Source of the DNA: JAKZVK01 sp965248255
GTDB lineage: Bacteria; Acidobacteriota; Terriglobia; Bryobacterales; UBA6623
NCBI GenBank assembly: GCA_965248255.1
Contig: CBDFIW010000002.1
Location: forward strand, 62,001-126,000
Direction of reading: 5' to 3'
DNA length: 64,000 nt
Within the stretch, counting starts at the first letter, position 1. Every line of letters starts with the position of its first letter. This document shows positions 1 through 10,621 of this stretch, piece by piece. The position numbers and the translations under genes are program-made. Under the pieces are notes generated by a model, which searched no databases, was not told the origin of the DNA, and saw nothing but the letters and a program-made list of their open reading frames with translations.

Positions 1-591
1 CGTGATTACACCCGCATCGTCCCCCACCGGCAGGACGAAGAAGACGTACGCCGAATACGGCGCGGCCTCACGGTACGGGCCGCCGATCAAGTCGCAGACC
101 CGCCGGTTGAGGGCGCGTCCGATCAGGTCGAGGCAGGCGATCTCGATGGCGGCGAACGCCTCGCGGTCCTCGATGTTGCGGCGGAAGTGCTCCAGTTCGA
201 ACGGGTCGCGACCCAGCACGACCGAGCGCGCAGCCTCGATGTTCTCCGCGTGCTGCCGCCCAACTTCCGAGATGCCCCGGTGGCCGTCGGACGTTGACAC
301 CTGGGTGATCGTGCGCACGAAGTGGGTCCGGTGCGCCGACGACGAGTTCATGATCGGCTGGTCGGGCGACGCCACCCGCGTCACTTTCACCGAGCTGATC
401 TTCATCGAGCTGCGGGGACGCTCGGCCTTCGGCGTGCCGCTGCGCTTGGCCCCCCCCGCGGCCTGGCTGTAAGCGAGCGCCATGTCGTCAAGACACATGA
501 GGCCGCTGATACCGGCGGCGCCCGCCATAAGCGCACGGCGGCTCACTTCGGGCCGATGGCTCTTCTCAGGCGGCGGCTTGCGATGCGACAC
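1..591 (-). CDS. Enolase-superfamily (MR/MLE-type) protein, N-terminal part
   Basis: Read on the minus strand from a GTG at 589-591 preceded by GAGGAG. The frame stays open to the window edge, so only about 196 N-terminal residues are visible. Residues ~17-30 (SRRALMAGAAGISG) look like a twin-arginine leader, suggesting export. The following KISSVKVTRVASPDQP, a strand-rich segment (FVRTITQVSTSDGHRGISEV) and ACLDLIGRALNRRVCDLIGG fit the N-terminal capping domain of the mandelate racemase/muconate lactonizing branch, closest in feel to glucarate-dehydratase-like proteins. The catalytic barrel with its lysine and metal ligands lies outside the window, so the substrate cannot be named. A G8 run near residues 47-50 is in frame here. 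Sugar-acid dehydration would suit the carbohydrate-oriented genes at the right end of the window, but that is inference. Confidence 0.7.
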   Translation of the reverse strand, partial: MSHRKPPPEKSHRPEVSRRALMAGAAGISGLMCLDDMALAYSQAAGGAKRSGTPKAERPRSSMKISSVKVTRVASPDQPIMNSSSAHRTHFVRTITQVSTSDGHRGISEVGRQHAENIEAARSVVLGRDPFELEHFRRNIEDREAFAAIEIACLDLIGRALNRRVCDLIGGPYREAAPYSAYVFFVLPVGDDAGVIT

Positions 592-1549
592 AGGCTCCTC
601 CTCTGCGCGCGGACGTTACTATTCTAGACCTCTCTTGCGTAGTTCGCCAGCGGCAAGTGCGAGCTCGAACGTTCCTACCACCGCCTGGCCGGTGATTCAG
701 CCCGGTTCGTGATTCCGCTGAGAACGTTTCAACCCCGGGGGGAAGCTTACGGCTAGGCAGAGTGCGATCAATGGCCAGTTCCTGCGCGACGGGATATCGC
801 ATGACGCTCGAGATGCGCAGCTCATCGATCTCGCCCTCGACGTTGCCGTACTCCAGATGAAATGGGGGGTCTTGGAAACGGAAGCTGAACCTTGCGAACG
901 ACTTTTCCGTCAAGAAAGAAGAAGTGTGTCTGATCGCGGTAGCGAAACTGCCAGGCCACATGATGCCACCGGTTGTCGGTGATACGGACGGGTTCGGCGC
1001 CGGTATGGCCCCCGCCGCGATAGTAAGGAAAGAGAAGACCGCTGGTGTCGTGATTGGGATCCTTCCCCCGCAGAGAGCCCATGAAGCGGGCGGAGGGGCC
1101 AAGCCCATCCGCCCGCGCTCCCTCACGGTTGTGAAGCGAGAAGCTCCAGCCCCCCGAAAGCCGAGTGGCAGGCCGAATCCCTCATCCTCGGTGCTGGCAA
1201 TGTTGGCCAACGTGTGCCCGCCGTCCTCGCCGCCGGGGCCTGTGTAACGCGCCCAGGCCTCGATCGTCCATTCCCTAGTGCAGCCGCAAAGGTGGAGCTT
1301 GTCGTTGTTGACGGGCCCCACCAACACATTGGCGTCGTCCGGTCGGCGTTCGAAACGCGCCGTTGATCCAAAGCCCGTGCGCTTGCCCCACAGCGCCCGT
1401 TTCGGGCGCAGAGTCAGCTCCTGGTCGCCGAGGGCGCCGCGGGTTTCGTTGCCACTCCCTTCGTCGAAGTGGTAGAGCACGACCGTGTGCCCGGCAGGCG
1501 TGAACGGCTTGGTCCGGTCAGATCCTGCAGCTTGGGCCGCGCCGGCCAC
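566..1549 (-). pseudogene. LamG/concanavalin A-like protein with two compensating frameshifts
   Basis: The N-terminal part (HTVVLYHFDEGSGNETR...) and C-terminal part (YGNVEGEIDELRISSVMRYP) read in one frame. The middle (HNREGARADGLGPSARFMG through DNRWHHVAWQFRYRDQTHFF) reads in another. Together they form a LamG jelly-roll domain, with the typical W-H-H-V-A strand and the closing G-x-I-D-E-L-R motif. The switches fall at a six-base G run near 1151-1156, where one more base would restore the frame, and at a six-base run near 877-882, where one fewer would. Such domains usually bind glycans on exported proteins; here the leader (LGFALVLVAGAAQA) has no clear start codon in frame. The tail past ~720 looks non-coding and overlaps the next gene. 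It is either a decaying gene or two homopolymer errors in an intact one. Confidence 0.6.
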
Positions 1550-1848
1550 AAGGACAAGAGCGAAACCCAGTGGAGCATTGAATGAAAGAACGGACTCGTT
1601 GGTCCATCCGGCTTCCCTTCGTGTTCATTCAGTCCTCCAGGCAGGACTAACTATGTATGGAGAAGCACAAATCCGGAAAGAGGCGAATCCGGCAGAACAA
1701 TGATTACACGGATAGCAGGCCAAGGGACAGCCGAGACGCCTGTCAAGAGGCAATAGAAATGTCCCCTGCGGTAGAATGACGTTGGACTGGGGAGGGGTAG
1801 CGTCAGTTGTATCTGGGAAAACCCAAGTCGCCGGAAAAGGTTTGTCGA

Positions 1849-2613
1849 ATGGGCGTTGTCCGGGCAGCCGCCGTCGTGCTGAGCATCGGTAGCCTGCCGG
1901 CCGTGGCGCAGTTCGGTCCCCTGCTGAGTTCCCGCCAAGCGCCGCAGGCAGTGAGTCAGGAGGAGTTCGATCAGTACCTGGCGATTTACACCAGTCATAA
2001 CCCGTCGGCGACGGTCGGGATGGTGTCCGAGTTTGTGGAGGCCCACGAAACCTCGGAGTTCCTGGGTTTGGCGTATCAATACCAGATGATGGCCTACCGC
2101 GAGTTGTCCAACTATGACGGTGTGCTAGAGGCGGGCGGCAAGGCGCTGGCACTGGTTCCCAATAACATCCATACGTTGCTCGCCCTGGCGAGTGTGATCC
2201 CGAACGGCGTGGACGGCCGAGCGGACCGCGAAGAGCTTCTTTCGCAAGCAGAGGGCCACGCCCAGGCCGTCTTGTCACAGCTGGAAACGATTACGATTCC
2301 GGATGAGATCCCGATGGAGTCGTGGGAATCCCGCAGAGCGGAGATGCGGGCGGAGGCGCATGAAGCGCTGGGGCATGTTGCGGTCAAGCGAGAGGACCTG
2401 GCCGGGGCGCTTCGGGAGTTTCAAGCCGCTGTGGAAATCAGTCCGAATCCCAAAGCCAGCCAGTGGTATCGGTTGGGAGGCGCCTACGTCATGGCCGGCC
2501 AAGTTCAGAAGGCAGTGGAGCCGCTGCGCAAGGCGGCTGCGGTGGGAGACGAAGTTGTGCGACGACTCGCCACCAAGCAGCTTGAAAGGATCGAAGGCGC
2601 CCCGAAGAACTGA
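1849..2613 (+). CDS. Secreted tetratricopeptide-repeat protein
   Basis: About 254 residues from an ATG at 1849; a TTG at 1807 is in frame but would put 14 residues before the signal peptide (MGVVRAAAVVLSIGSLPAVA). The mature part has helix pairs with TPR spacing: FLGLAYQYQMMAYRELSNYDGVLEAGGKALAL, then HEALGHVAVKREDLAGALREFQ and SQWYRLGGAYVMAGQVQKAVEPL. TPRs are protein-protein scaffolds, so the likely role is a periplasmic or secreted adaptor; nothing shows the partner. The IS630-A element begins 37 bp after the stop and may have separated the gene from former downstream neighbours. Confidence 0.65.
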   Translation: MGVVRAAAVVLSIGSLPAVAQFGPLLSSRQAPQAVSQEEFDQYLAIYTSHNPSATVGMVSEFVEAHETSEFLGLAYQYQMMAYRELSNYDGVLEAGGKALALVPNNIHTLLALASVIPNGVDGRADREELLSQAEGHAQAVLSQLETITIPDEIPMESWESRRAEMRAEAHEALGHVAVKREDLAGALREFQAAVEISPNPKASQWYRLGGAYVMAGQVQKAVEPLRKAAAVGDEVVRRLATKQLERIEGAPKN

Positions 2614-2650
2614 GGCCTTGCACCAGAGCCGCGGAGTGCTCGTTGCTTTA

Positions 2651-3744
2651 TTGAATCCCGCAAATTATTATGACACTTTTTGACAGTGTGGAGCATCTAT
2701 ATATGTATGGGCAACCCCAAAGGTGTGAAGCGGGATTTCAAGGCGCTGGAGAAGCGCCGTTTCGAAGCGATGCGGCTGCTCCACCAAGGCCACAATCAGT
2801 CCGAGACGGCGAGACGGCTGAACGTCGCTCGCCAAACCGTCAGTGAGTGGCGGCGGCAATACCGCGAGCAGGGTGCGGCCGGACTCCGCCAGGCCGGGCG
2901 CGCCGGACGCAAGCCGCTCCTCGATGCCGCACAACGCGAACGCCTGACGTCGCTGCTGCTGGAAGGCCCGGAAGCCCACGGCTTCCCAACGCCCCTGTGG
3001 AGCTGTCCGCGGGTGGCTCGGCTGACCGGAGACGAGTTCGGGGTCGCATACCACGCAGGCCACGCCTGGAAGATCCTGCGAGCGCTCGACTGGAGCCCGC
3101 AACGCCCGGCCGGAAAGGCGCGCGAGCGCAACGAAGAGCGGATCCGCACCTGGAAGCGCAAGACCTGGAAGCGCATTAAAAAAAAGCCCAAAACGAAGGC
3201 CGTACGCTCGTCTTCATCGACGAAAGCGGATTGAGTCAGAAGCCGCATCGCTGCCGCACCTGGGCGCCACGTGGCCAAACACCGGTGCTGCAGTTTAACT
3301 TCAACTGGGAGAAGCTTTCCGTCTCGGCGGGGCTGACGCTGCGTAACTTCTACTTCCGGCTCTATCCCGGTGCGATCGGCAAAGAGCAAGTGACCGACTT
3401 TCTCAAGGCGTTGGCACGTCATATCGATCGCCCGCTGCTGATCGTCTGGGATCGGCTGCCGGCGCACCGTAGCCGCCTGGTGCAAGAGTTCATCGAACTC
3501 TCCGAAGGCCACATCGCAACCGAGTACTTGCCACCCTATGCGCCGGAGTTGAATCCGGTGGAATACATCTGGGCTTACTGGAAGCAGCACGAGTTGCCGA
3601 ACGTCTGTCCGAAAGACTACGGCGAGCTGAACGAGCGGGCCCGCAAGGCACTCCGCCGCATGTACCGCAAACCGCGTTTGATCACGGCCTTCTGGAAACA
3701 GTCTTCTCTTTGTTTTGACTGACTCTATATTATGCGGCAGTCAA
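2651..3744 (+). mobile_element. IS630-family element A, copy 1
   Basis: A 1094 bp element bounded by imperfect terminal inverted repeats, TTGAATCCCGCA at the left and the complement of TTGACTGCCGCA at the right. A TA dinucleotide lies on each side (2649-2650 and 3745-3746), the target duplication expected of IS630. A near-identical copy lies inverted at 13635-14727; comparing the two fixes the ends. The pre-insertion site reads TTAA. No gene is seen to be interrupted here. Confidence 0.9.
2707..3722 (+). CDS. IS630-A transposase in two overlapping frames
   Basis: The first frame (2707-3234, MGNPKGVKRDFKALEKRRFE) carries the helix-turn-helix and winged-helix DNA-binding part (ETARRLNVARQTVSEWRRQY). 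The second frame carries the DDE catalytic domain: first Asp in FIDESGLSQ, second in LIVWDRLPAHRS, Glu in APELNPVEYIW. The frames meet at an A8 run (3178-3185), and a shift is needed to make a full transposase; nine As would fuse them directly. Two-frame IS630 transposases that rely on slippage are known, so this could be programmed, but undercalling of an A9 run would look the same. Confidence 0.85.
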
Positions 3745-3921
3745 TAAGGTCGTAAGTCGGTTGCCGCCCAGAGGGCGAATGGTGTGGGCCAATCGAAGCG
3801 CTCAACAGAAGGGTCCCGCGTACAAACTACTACAAACAGCCATCCCTCGTAGTTCCAGATTCGTCCTTCTTACTGGGGTCGCTCGTTTTCCCAACGACTC
3901 CGAGCGAAACTAGCTTGAATG

Positions 3922-4744
3922 CTACCGCTGCGAAGGCCCCGACCGCCCCAACACTGAATAGACGTCCACCACCTGGTGGCCCTTACGGACAAACATGCGG
4001 TCGAAACAATTGACGCTCATGTCCAAGTTCGACAATACGAGCTCGAGCTGATCACCCAGCTTCGGCTCCCGATCCGTCTCGTCCCATTCGATGAGGCCGA
4101 ACTCGGCCCCGGCTGGTCGTACGCGCAGGTCGGGACGGCCCTTGACCATGTCCGTCGGCTTCGTCATCGACTTCTTGCCGGCGTCGACGGAGGCCTGCTT
4201 CGGATAGTGTCTACTGATCACCGTTGTAAGGACGGTCAGAGCCAGCCCGAAGTCTTCAAAGGTCTCGCTGCCGCTTTTGCTGCCGATGGTGCGGTAGTAC
4301 GAATCCATCAGAGCATACGAACCGGCCTGCAACTCCGTCAGTCCGTCTTTGTGCCGACTGTCGATGTCGTAGCTGCCAGTGCTGCCGCCGGTGACGATGT
4401 CGACCGGCATGCCAGCCTTGCGGCACAGGTGCACCGATTCCATGAGCTTGTCGATTTGGGTGTTCGAAACGTTCCGGCGGTGCTCCCAGCCCTTGGCATG
4501 CGACGCCGCGCCCGAATACCCCATCAGCCCGGCCAGCTTGAGGTGCCGGGCCTTCATCACGCGCTGACTGAGTTCGAGCCCTTCCTGGCCGGGCATCACG
4601 CCCTGCCGACGATTGACCCCGATGTCGTTGTCGACAACCACGTTGAACGTCACCTTCTCCGTCGCTGCGAGTGCCTCGAGCTGGTCCACGATCAATGGGT
4701 CTTCGACGACGAATATGAAGGTCGGGTCTCTCCCAGAAGCCCTA
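3922..4744 (-). pseudogene. D-threonine aldolase/D-serine dehydratase-like protein, 5' end lost at IS630-B
   Basis: About 270 C-terminal residues of a PLP-dependent alanine-racemase-fold enzyme of the DSD1/D-threonine aldolase group. The barrel part includes VVVDNDIGVNRRQGVMPGQE, GLMGYSGAASHAKG and the phosphate-loop-like VTGGSTGSYDI. A C-terminal beta domain follows (AEFGLIEWDE, LDMSVNCFDRMFV). In typical members that domain carries EEHG and HC metal ligands; here the matching positions read AEFG and NL, so metal binding is doubtful. The frame is cut at 4744 by IS630-B. The 5' third, with the PLP lysine, is not found beyond the element: restoring the junction reads into unrelated sequence. 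Hence a truncated remnant rather than a simply interrupted gene. Confidence 0.65.
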
Positions 4745-5908
4745 GTGTAGTGCACCATAAATAATGTAACTTATATTGGCTTCCCATCGTCTCTATTAAC
4801 AGGAGGCATGGGATGCGAAGAGCACAACCAGTAACTTTGAACACAGCGCAATGCAAGCAGTTGGACCGCTACGCGCGCGGCCGCCAAGTCGCCGTTCGTC
4901 TCGCCCTGCGAGCCAGGATTGTCCTGCTGGCCGCCGACGGTCTCGAGAATAAGCAGATCGCCGCACAGCTCGGTGTCTCGCGGCAGTTGGTGGCCCGCTG
5001 GCGCACGCGCTTTCTCGAAAGCAGCATCGCCGGCATTGCAAAAGACGCCCCACGGCCCGGTCGTAAACCTGCCGTCTCGAAGCAGAAAGTACAGCAGATC
5101 ATCCACAAGACCACCCGCGAGAAACCGTCCAACGCCACCCACTGGAGCCGCCGCACCATGGCCGCCGCGGCCGGCGTCAGCGCTTCCACCGTGGGACGGA
5201 TTTGGCGCGCCCATGGCCTCAAGCCCCACCGCGTCAAGACCTTCAAGCTCAGCAATGACCCGCGTTTCGCCGAGAAACTCGACGACATCGTCGGACTCTA
5301 TCTCAATCCGCCTGAGCATGCTCTGGTTCTCTCGCTCGATGAGAAGTCCCAAATCCAAGCCCTCGATCGCACCCAGCCCGGCCTGCCGCTCAAAAAGGGA
5401 CGCGGCCAAACGATGACCCACGATTACAAGCGCAACGGCACGACCACCCTGTTTGCGGCGCTCAACAGCCTTGACGGCAGCGTGATCGCCGAGTGCATGC
5501 CCCGACACAGCCACCAGGAATGGCTGCGCTTCCTGCGCTTAATTGACCGCCGCACTCCCAAGGACAAACAGCTTCATCTCATCGTGGACAACTATGCCAC
5601 CCACAAGCATGCCGCTGTGAAGCGTTGGCTCGATCGTCACCCGCGCTTCCACATTCATTTCACCCCGACCTCGGCGTCGTGGCTGAACATGGTCGAGCGA
5701 TTCTTTCGCGATCTCACCGTCAAGCGCCTGCGCCGCGGCGTGTTTCGCAGCGTGGACGAGCTCGTCGCCGCCATTGACGACTACATCGCCCAGCACAACG
5801 GGCATCCCACGCCCTTCATCTGGACCGCGACCGCCTCCGACATCCTCGAGAAAGTCAAGCGCGGACGTGCCGCCCTGCCTAAGGTGCAATCTGCTTGACG
5901 CACTACAC
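4745..5908 (+). mobile_element. IS630-family element B, copy 1
   Basis: A 1164 bp element with terminal inverted repeats GTGTAGTGC, flanked by TA (4743-4744 and 5909-5910). The pre-insertion site was CTAG. Because the element starts with G and ends with C, both junctions again read CTAG. An inverted copy is at 39208-40371. It abuts the truncated D-threonine-aldolase-like gene on its left and lies 34 bp from an IS5-like element on its right. Confidence 0.92.
4813..5898 (+). CDS. IS630-B transposase
   Basis: A single intact frame of 361 residues from an ATG preceded by AGGAGG. The N-terminal helix-turn-helix reads LENKQIAAQLGVSRQLVARW. A second winged-helix segment (ATHWSRRTMAAAAGVSASTV) precedes the DDE_3 catalytic domain, with acids in ALVLSLDEKSQ, LIVDNYATHKHA and ASWLNMVERFF. 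It differs from the copy at 39218-40303 at only a few residues (KTFKLSND against KTLKLSND; ALPKVQSA against ALHKVQSA). Both look functional. Confidence 0.93.
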   Translation: MRRAQPVTLNTAQCKQLDRYARGRQVAVRLALRARIVLLAADGLENKQIAAQLGVSRQLVARWRTRFLESSIAGIAKDAPRPGRKPAVSKQKVQQIIHKTTREKPSNATHWSRRTMAAAAGVSASTVGRIWRAHGLKPHRVKTFKLSNDPRFAEKLDDIVGLYLNPPEHALVLSLDEKSQIQALDRTQPGLPLKKGRGQTMTHDYKRNGTTTLFAALNSLDGSVIAECMPRHSHQEWLRFLRLIDRRTPKDKQLHLIVDNYATHKHAAVKRWLDRHPRFHIHFTPTSASWLNMVERFFRDLTVKRLRRGVFRSVDELVAAIDDYIAQHNGHPTPFIWTATASDILEKVKRGRAALPKVQSA

Positions 5909-5942
5909 TAGGGAGGGCTTGCTGTCCCGGCGAGTGGGCTAG

Positions 5943-6770
5943 GGCGTGTTAACACTAAGTCGCAAAAGCTGCTATACTCGGAGGTATGGAGATCACCGAG
6001 CAGCAATACCGCCGTATCGAGCCGGTCCTGCCCCGCCAGCGCGGCAATGTGAGCCTGCCGAACCTCACGGTTTTGAACGCCATGTTGTATGTCGCCGAGC
6101 AGGGCTGCAAATGGCGCGGCTTGCCTAAACGCTTCGGTAACTGGCACACCATTTATACCCGCATGAACCGCTGGTCGAAGAACGGCGTGCTCGACGCCGT
6201 CTTCGAGAAACTGCAGCGCGAGCAGCTGGTCCGCATCCGAATCGAAGCCGTGTCAATGGACTCGACCATCGTGAAGGTTCATCCCGACGGCACGGGCGCG
6301 TTAAAAAAAACGGTCCGCAAGCGATCGGCAAATCCCGCGGCGGATGGACCACCAAGATTCATATGGTTGCCGCAAATGCTCGAACGGCGATAACCTTCGC
6401 TCTCTCGCCCGGCCAAGCGCACGACGCCCAGCAGGGCCGCGAACTGCTCGGTGGTCTGGGGCCACTGCCCGAGCCGCTGCCGCTGCTGATGGACGGCGCC
6501 CATGAGGACGATCAGACACGCCAACTGGCTTTGGATTTCGGATGGATTCCCGTCGTGCCGCCCCGGCGCACCCGCCTGGAGCCGTGGGAATACGACCGAG
6601 CGCTCTATCGCCGCCGCAACGAGATCGAGAGACTCTTCCGACGGCTCAAGGGATTCCGCCGCATCTTCTCCCGCTTCGACAAGCTCGACGTCATGTTCCT
6701 CGCCTTCCTCCACTTCGCCCTCATCGTCGAGGCTCTACGTTTCGATACCCTACGTTAGCGTTAACACGCC
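5943..6770 (+). mobile_element. IS5-family (IS427-like) element, copy 1
   Basis: An 828 bp element with inverted repeats GGCGTGTTAACRCTAA and a CTAG on each side (5939-5942 and 6771-6774), taken as the target duplication. All three copies in the window are flanked by CTAG. A TTAACA/TATACT promoter pair (18 bp spacer) lies at the left end, the -35 inside the inverted repeat, just before the transposase start. Confidence 0.92.
5986..6758 (+). CDS. IS5-family transposase in two overlapping frames
   Basis: The first frame (MEITEQQYRRIEPVLPRQRG) holds the DUF4096-like N-terminal part and the first catalytic Asp (VSMDSTIVKVHPDG). The second holds ARTAITFALSPGQAHDA, the second Asp in LLMDGAHEDDQ and the RNEIERLFRRLKGFR signature with the catalytic Glu. 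The frames join at an A8 run (6302-6309). A run of nine would give the family motif NGPQAIGKSRGG in frame. -1 frameshifting at A-runs is established for several IS5-group elements. Confidence 0.87.
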
Positions 6771-6853
6771 CTAGCATCCGCGTCTTCCGGGTCGATCGAG
6801 AAAAATGGCGAAACAAAAAACGATGGCCGTGAACCGGCCATTCCCACGCCTCT

Positions 6854-6880
6854 CGGGCGAGCGCGGGGGCTCGCCCCTAC
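6854..6880. repeat. GCCCCTAC-type hairpin repeat
   Basis: CGGGCGAGCGCGGGGGCTCG followed by CCCCTAC can fold into a GC-rich stem and ends in the CCCCTAC tail shared with repeats at 18063, 24675, 31231 and 48710. It lies in the leader of the receptor gene. Confidence 0.55.
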
Positions 6881-6954
6881 CATCCACCGCTCAAGGGGGT
6901 GCCAGAGGAGGCAAATGCCTTAGTGCAAATCGGTGTGCGACGTGGCGAAATAAG

Positions 6955-9900
6955 ATGATGTGCAGTGCAAGAGCCGTGGCGGGCCTGCGCGTCCTGGGCC
7001 GCATAACCGCTCTCGGGATCGTCCTGCTGGCGCAGACGGTCACCTCCTGGGCGCAGACGGCCTCGGGACGCCTGTCGGGAACCGTGCTTGACCCTTCGGG
7101 GGCCGCGGTCATGGCCGCGGTAGTGACGGTGCGCAGCAAAACGCAGGGCACCGTCTTCTCGGTGGAGACCGATCGGTCGGTAGCGTTCCTCGTACTCGGT
7201 CTGCCGTCGGGGGAGTATACGGTCGAGGTGGATCTCGAGGGCTTCCAGCGCAAGGTCGTCCGCGACGTCAAGGTGGACATCGCAAGAGAGACTTCCCTGC
7301 CCCCGCTGCGCCTGGAGTTGGGGTCGGTGACCGAGGTCGTCGAGGTCAAAGGCGGGGTCTCTCAAGTGCAGACCACAACGGCCGAGCTGAGCTCGACGGT
7401 CACGATGGAGCAGATTCAGCACCTCCCCTTGATCGGGCGCGGTCCGCTGGCGCTGATTCACCTCGAAGCGGGCGTGGCTTTCTCGGGACGAACGCCCACG
7501 GTCATCAACGGCCAGCGGACGTCCTTCAGCAACGTCACTCTGGACGGCATCAATATTCAGGACAACTACATTCGCGACAACGGGCTCAACTTCATTCCCA
7601 ACCGTCCGCTGGTGGACCAGGTGAGCGAGTTCACCATCACGACACAGAACGGCAATCCCGCGTTCGGCGGGGGCGCATCCCAGGTCAACTTCACGACTCC
7701 CTCCGGGACCAACGACTTCCACGGCAACGTCTACTGGCACAACCGCAACTCAAAGTTTTCCGCCAACCAATGGTTCAGCAACAAGACGGGAACGCGGAAG
7801 CCCTTTCTGAACCTCAACCAAGCCGGGGCTTCGCTGGGAGGTCCGATCGTGCGGAACCGGTTGCTGTTCTACACCAACTACGAGGCCTTCCGTCAACGCT
7901 CGCAGGTCTTGGCGAACACGGTGATTCCCACCGCCGCCGCACGGCGGGGCCTCTTCACCTATCGCGACCTCGTCGGCAACGAAGTACGCCAGGTCAACGT
8001 GCTGGCTGCCGCGGGCATTGCCACCGATCCCAAGGCCGATGAGCTGCTGGCGCAGGTGCCGGGCCCGGAGAACATCAACAACCTCGACGTGGGCGATAGT
8101 GACCCGACGCTGTTGCGGAATACGGCCGGCTACCGCTTCAATGCTCGAGACAACAGCAACCGCGACGCGGTGACCAACCGGGTGGACTACATTCACTCGG
8201 ACCGCCACTTCCTCAGCGGCACCTATCAATACACAAGGGACGAGGCCGACCGCCTGGATGTCGGAACCGGTTTTCAGACGACACCGGTTGTCAAGGAATT
8301 CAGCCACACGCAACTGGTGTCGGCCGGGTGGAACTGGACGCCGAGTCCGCGCTGGAGCAATGAGTTGCGCGGTGGCTTCAACTTGGCGCCGGGAGACTTC
8401 AGAACCGAACAGACGTTGGGATCACCGCTTTTCGATGGTTTTTCCTACACGAACCCTGTCGTCAACTTCGAACCGGAAGGCCGCTACGCCAACACGTTCA
8501 ACTTCATGGACAACGCGGCGTGGCAGGCCGGGACTCACTCGGTGCGGTTCGGCGGTTCGGCGCAGCAGGTCGACGTGGAGACTTTCACGACCCAGGGAGT
8601 GGTACCCCAGTTCGATATCGGCATCAGCCTGGTGAATCCGATCGGGCTCGATCCGTTTCAGTTTCCCGGGGGCGTGTCGCCGCAAGATCTGGATGCGGCC
8701 GAGGGCCTGTTGGCTTCGCTGGGGGGCATCATCGGCAGCGGCGGGCGCACATTCAACGCGACCAGCCGGCAGTCGGGCTTTGTGCCGGACGCGGAGTTGC
8801 GCCGCCGCTATTCGCTCAATACTTACGCCCTGTACGCGCAGGACTCGTGGCGGGTGCGTCCGACTTTGACGCTTTCCTATGGGTTGCGCTGGGAGTACAC
8901 GGGCCGCGTGGACGAGAGGGACGGACTGATGTTGAGCCCCGTCGTGGGCCCGGAAGGGGTACGGGCCACGCTGCTGTCGAACGCCACGCTGGATTTCGCG
9001 GGCACCGACGCCGGGCGGCCACTCTACCGCAAAGACCTGAACAACTTCGCCCCCAATATCGGTGTCGCCTACGACCTATTTGGCAATGGCCGCACGGCCC
9101 TAAGGATGGGATACAGCATCAATTTCGTGAACGATGAGGCGATCTTGACGGGCGAAAACGCGGCGAGCTCGAACGCGGGCTTGCAGACGGACATCGGCGA
9201 GATCGACCTTGTGACGACCATGAGCGGCCCTCTGCCTTCATTTGACCCTCCTCCGTTTCGTGTCCCAAGGACGGCGCAGCAGAATTTCATCGAGAACCGC
9301 TTCTCGGCCTTGTTTTCAATGGACCCCGAGATCCGCTCACCTTACGTGCAGCAGTGGACGTTCGGCATCCAGCACGCCCTCGATTCCAGCACGGTCTTCG
9401 AGGTCCGTTACGTCGGGAACAAGGGCACGAAGCTGTGGCGGGGGTTTGATCTCAACCAGGTGTTGATCCGCGAGAATGGCTTTCTCGACGACTTCCTGCG
9501 CGCCCGCTCAAATGGTTTCCTGGCCCTCGATTCGACCGGCTCGTTCGACCCGTCGATCGACCCGTCGATCCCTGGCAGCCAAGCGCTGACGGTGTTTCCC
9601 CAACTCTTCCTGGGGGGGGCTGCTCAGCAATACCGGGGTGCGGTCGTTGATCCAGCGCGGCGAGGCGGGCGAGATGGGGGCGACGTACTATGGCTTGGGC
9701 TTCGCACAGGACACCGATGTCCGGTTTGTACCCAACCTGAATACCTTTGTCGCGGACCTGATCACCAACTTCTCCAACAGCAGCTACAACGCGCTGCAGG
9801 TAGAGCTACGTCGGCGGGCGGCGGCGGGCCTACAGTTCCAGGCCAACTACACCTTCGCGAAGGTGCTGACCGATTCGAGCGGAACGCTGGTGCGGTTCGA

Positions 9901-10576
9901 CCCGTTTCTCGACATCAACAACCCCAAGATCGGACGCGCGCGGGCCGACTTCGACATCAACCACGTATTCAATGCGAATTTCGTTTGGCCGTTGCCGCTC
10001 GGCCCCGGCCAACGCTGGGATTACGCGCCGCTGAGCCGAGTGATGGAAGGGTGGACGATTTCTTCGATTGTCTCGTGGCAGTCCGGCGCGCCGCTGTCGA
10101 TCCTTTCCGGGCGGGGCACGTTGAATCGCCGGATTCGCTCGATCGAGAACACGGCGGTCACGGCTTTGAACAAGGGCCAACTCGATGACATCGTGCGGTT
10201 CCGCATGACCGGCGACGGTCCGTTCTTGATTGCCGAGGGCGCCATCAACCCGCGCGACAACAGGGGCGTCGCGGGAGACGGCGAGGCGCCCTTCCCCGGA
10301 CAGGTGTTCGCCCACCCCGGCGCGGGCGAGTTAGGCGTGTTGCAGCGGAGGCTCTTCAACTCGCCGTCGGCCTTTGGGCTCGACTTGGCTGTCGATAAGA
10401 CGATGCGCTTTCGAGACCCGCACTCGTTGCTGCTGGGGGTCAAGATCGCTAACCTGCTGAACCATCCCGTGTTCTTCTCACGAAGCCACTTTCTCGACTC
10501 CACCCAATTCGGACGTGTCACTGGCGTCCTGATCGGGGGGAGGGTGATCGAGTTCCAGTTGCGATACGGCTTCTGA
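6955..10576 (+). pseudogene. Oar-like TonB-dependent receptor, frameshifted at a G8 run
   Basis: About 1,200 residues if read through. From the ATG at 6955 (or 6958) come a signal peptide ending VTSWAQ, then a carboxypeptidase-regulatory-like beta sandwich (TASGRLSGTVLDPSGAAVMA, residues ~35-120), a plug-like domain (VTMEQIQHLPLIGRG, NGQRTSFSNVTLDGINIQD) and a long outer-membrane barrel (YALYAQDSWRVRPTLTLSYG, FAPNIGVAYDLFGNGRTALR). This is the acidobacterial large-receptor architecture, presumed to import glycans or other large solutes. At 9612-9619 eight Gs shift the frame; seven would join it to the second part (GLGFAQDTDVRFVPNLNTFV to a barrel ending VIEFQLRYGF). A two-codon open frame with a strong Shine-Dalgarno (AGAGGAGGCAAATGCCTTAG, 6904-6923) precedes the start. 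Repeat-mediated on/off switching, decay, or a base-calling error are all possible. Confidence 0.75.
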
Positions 10577-10621
10577 AGGTTGTCGGGGAGGCCGCAGCCC
10601 GCGACGCTCTACCGCGTAGCC

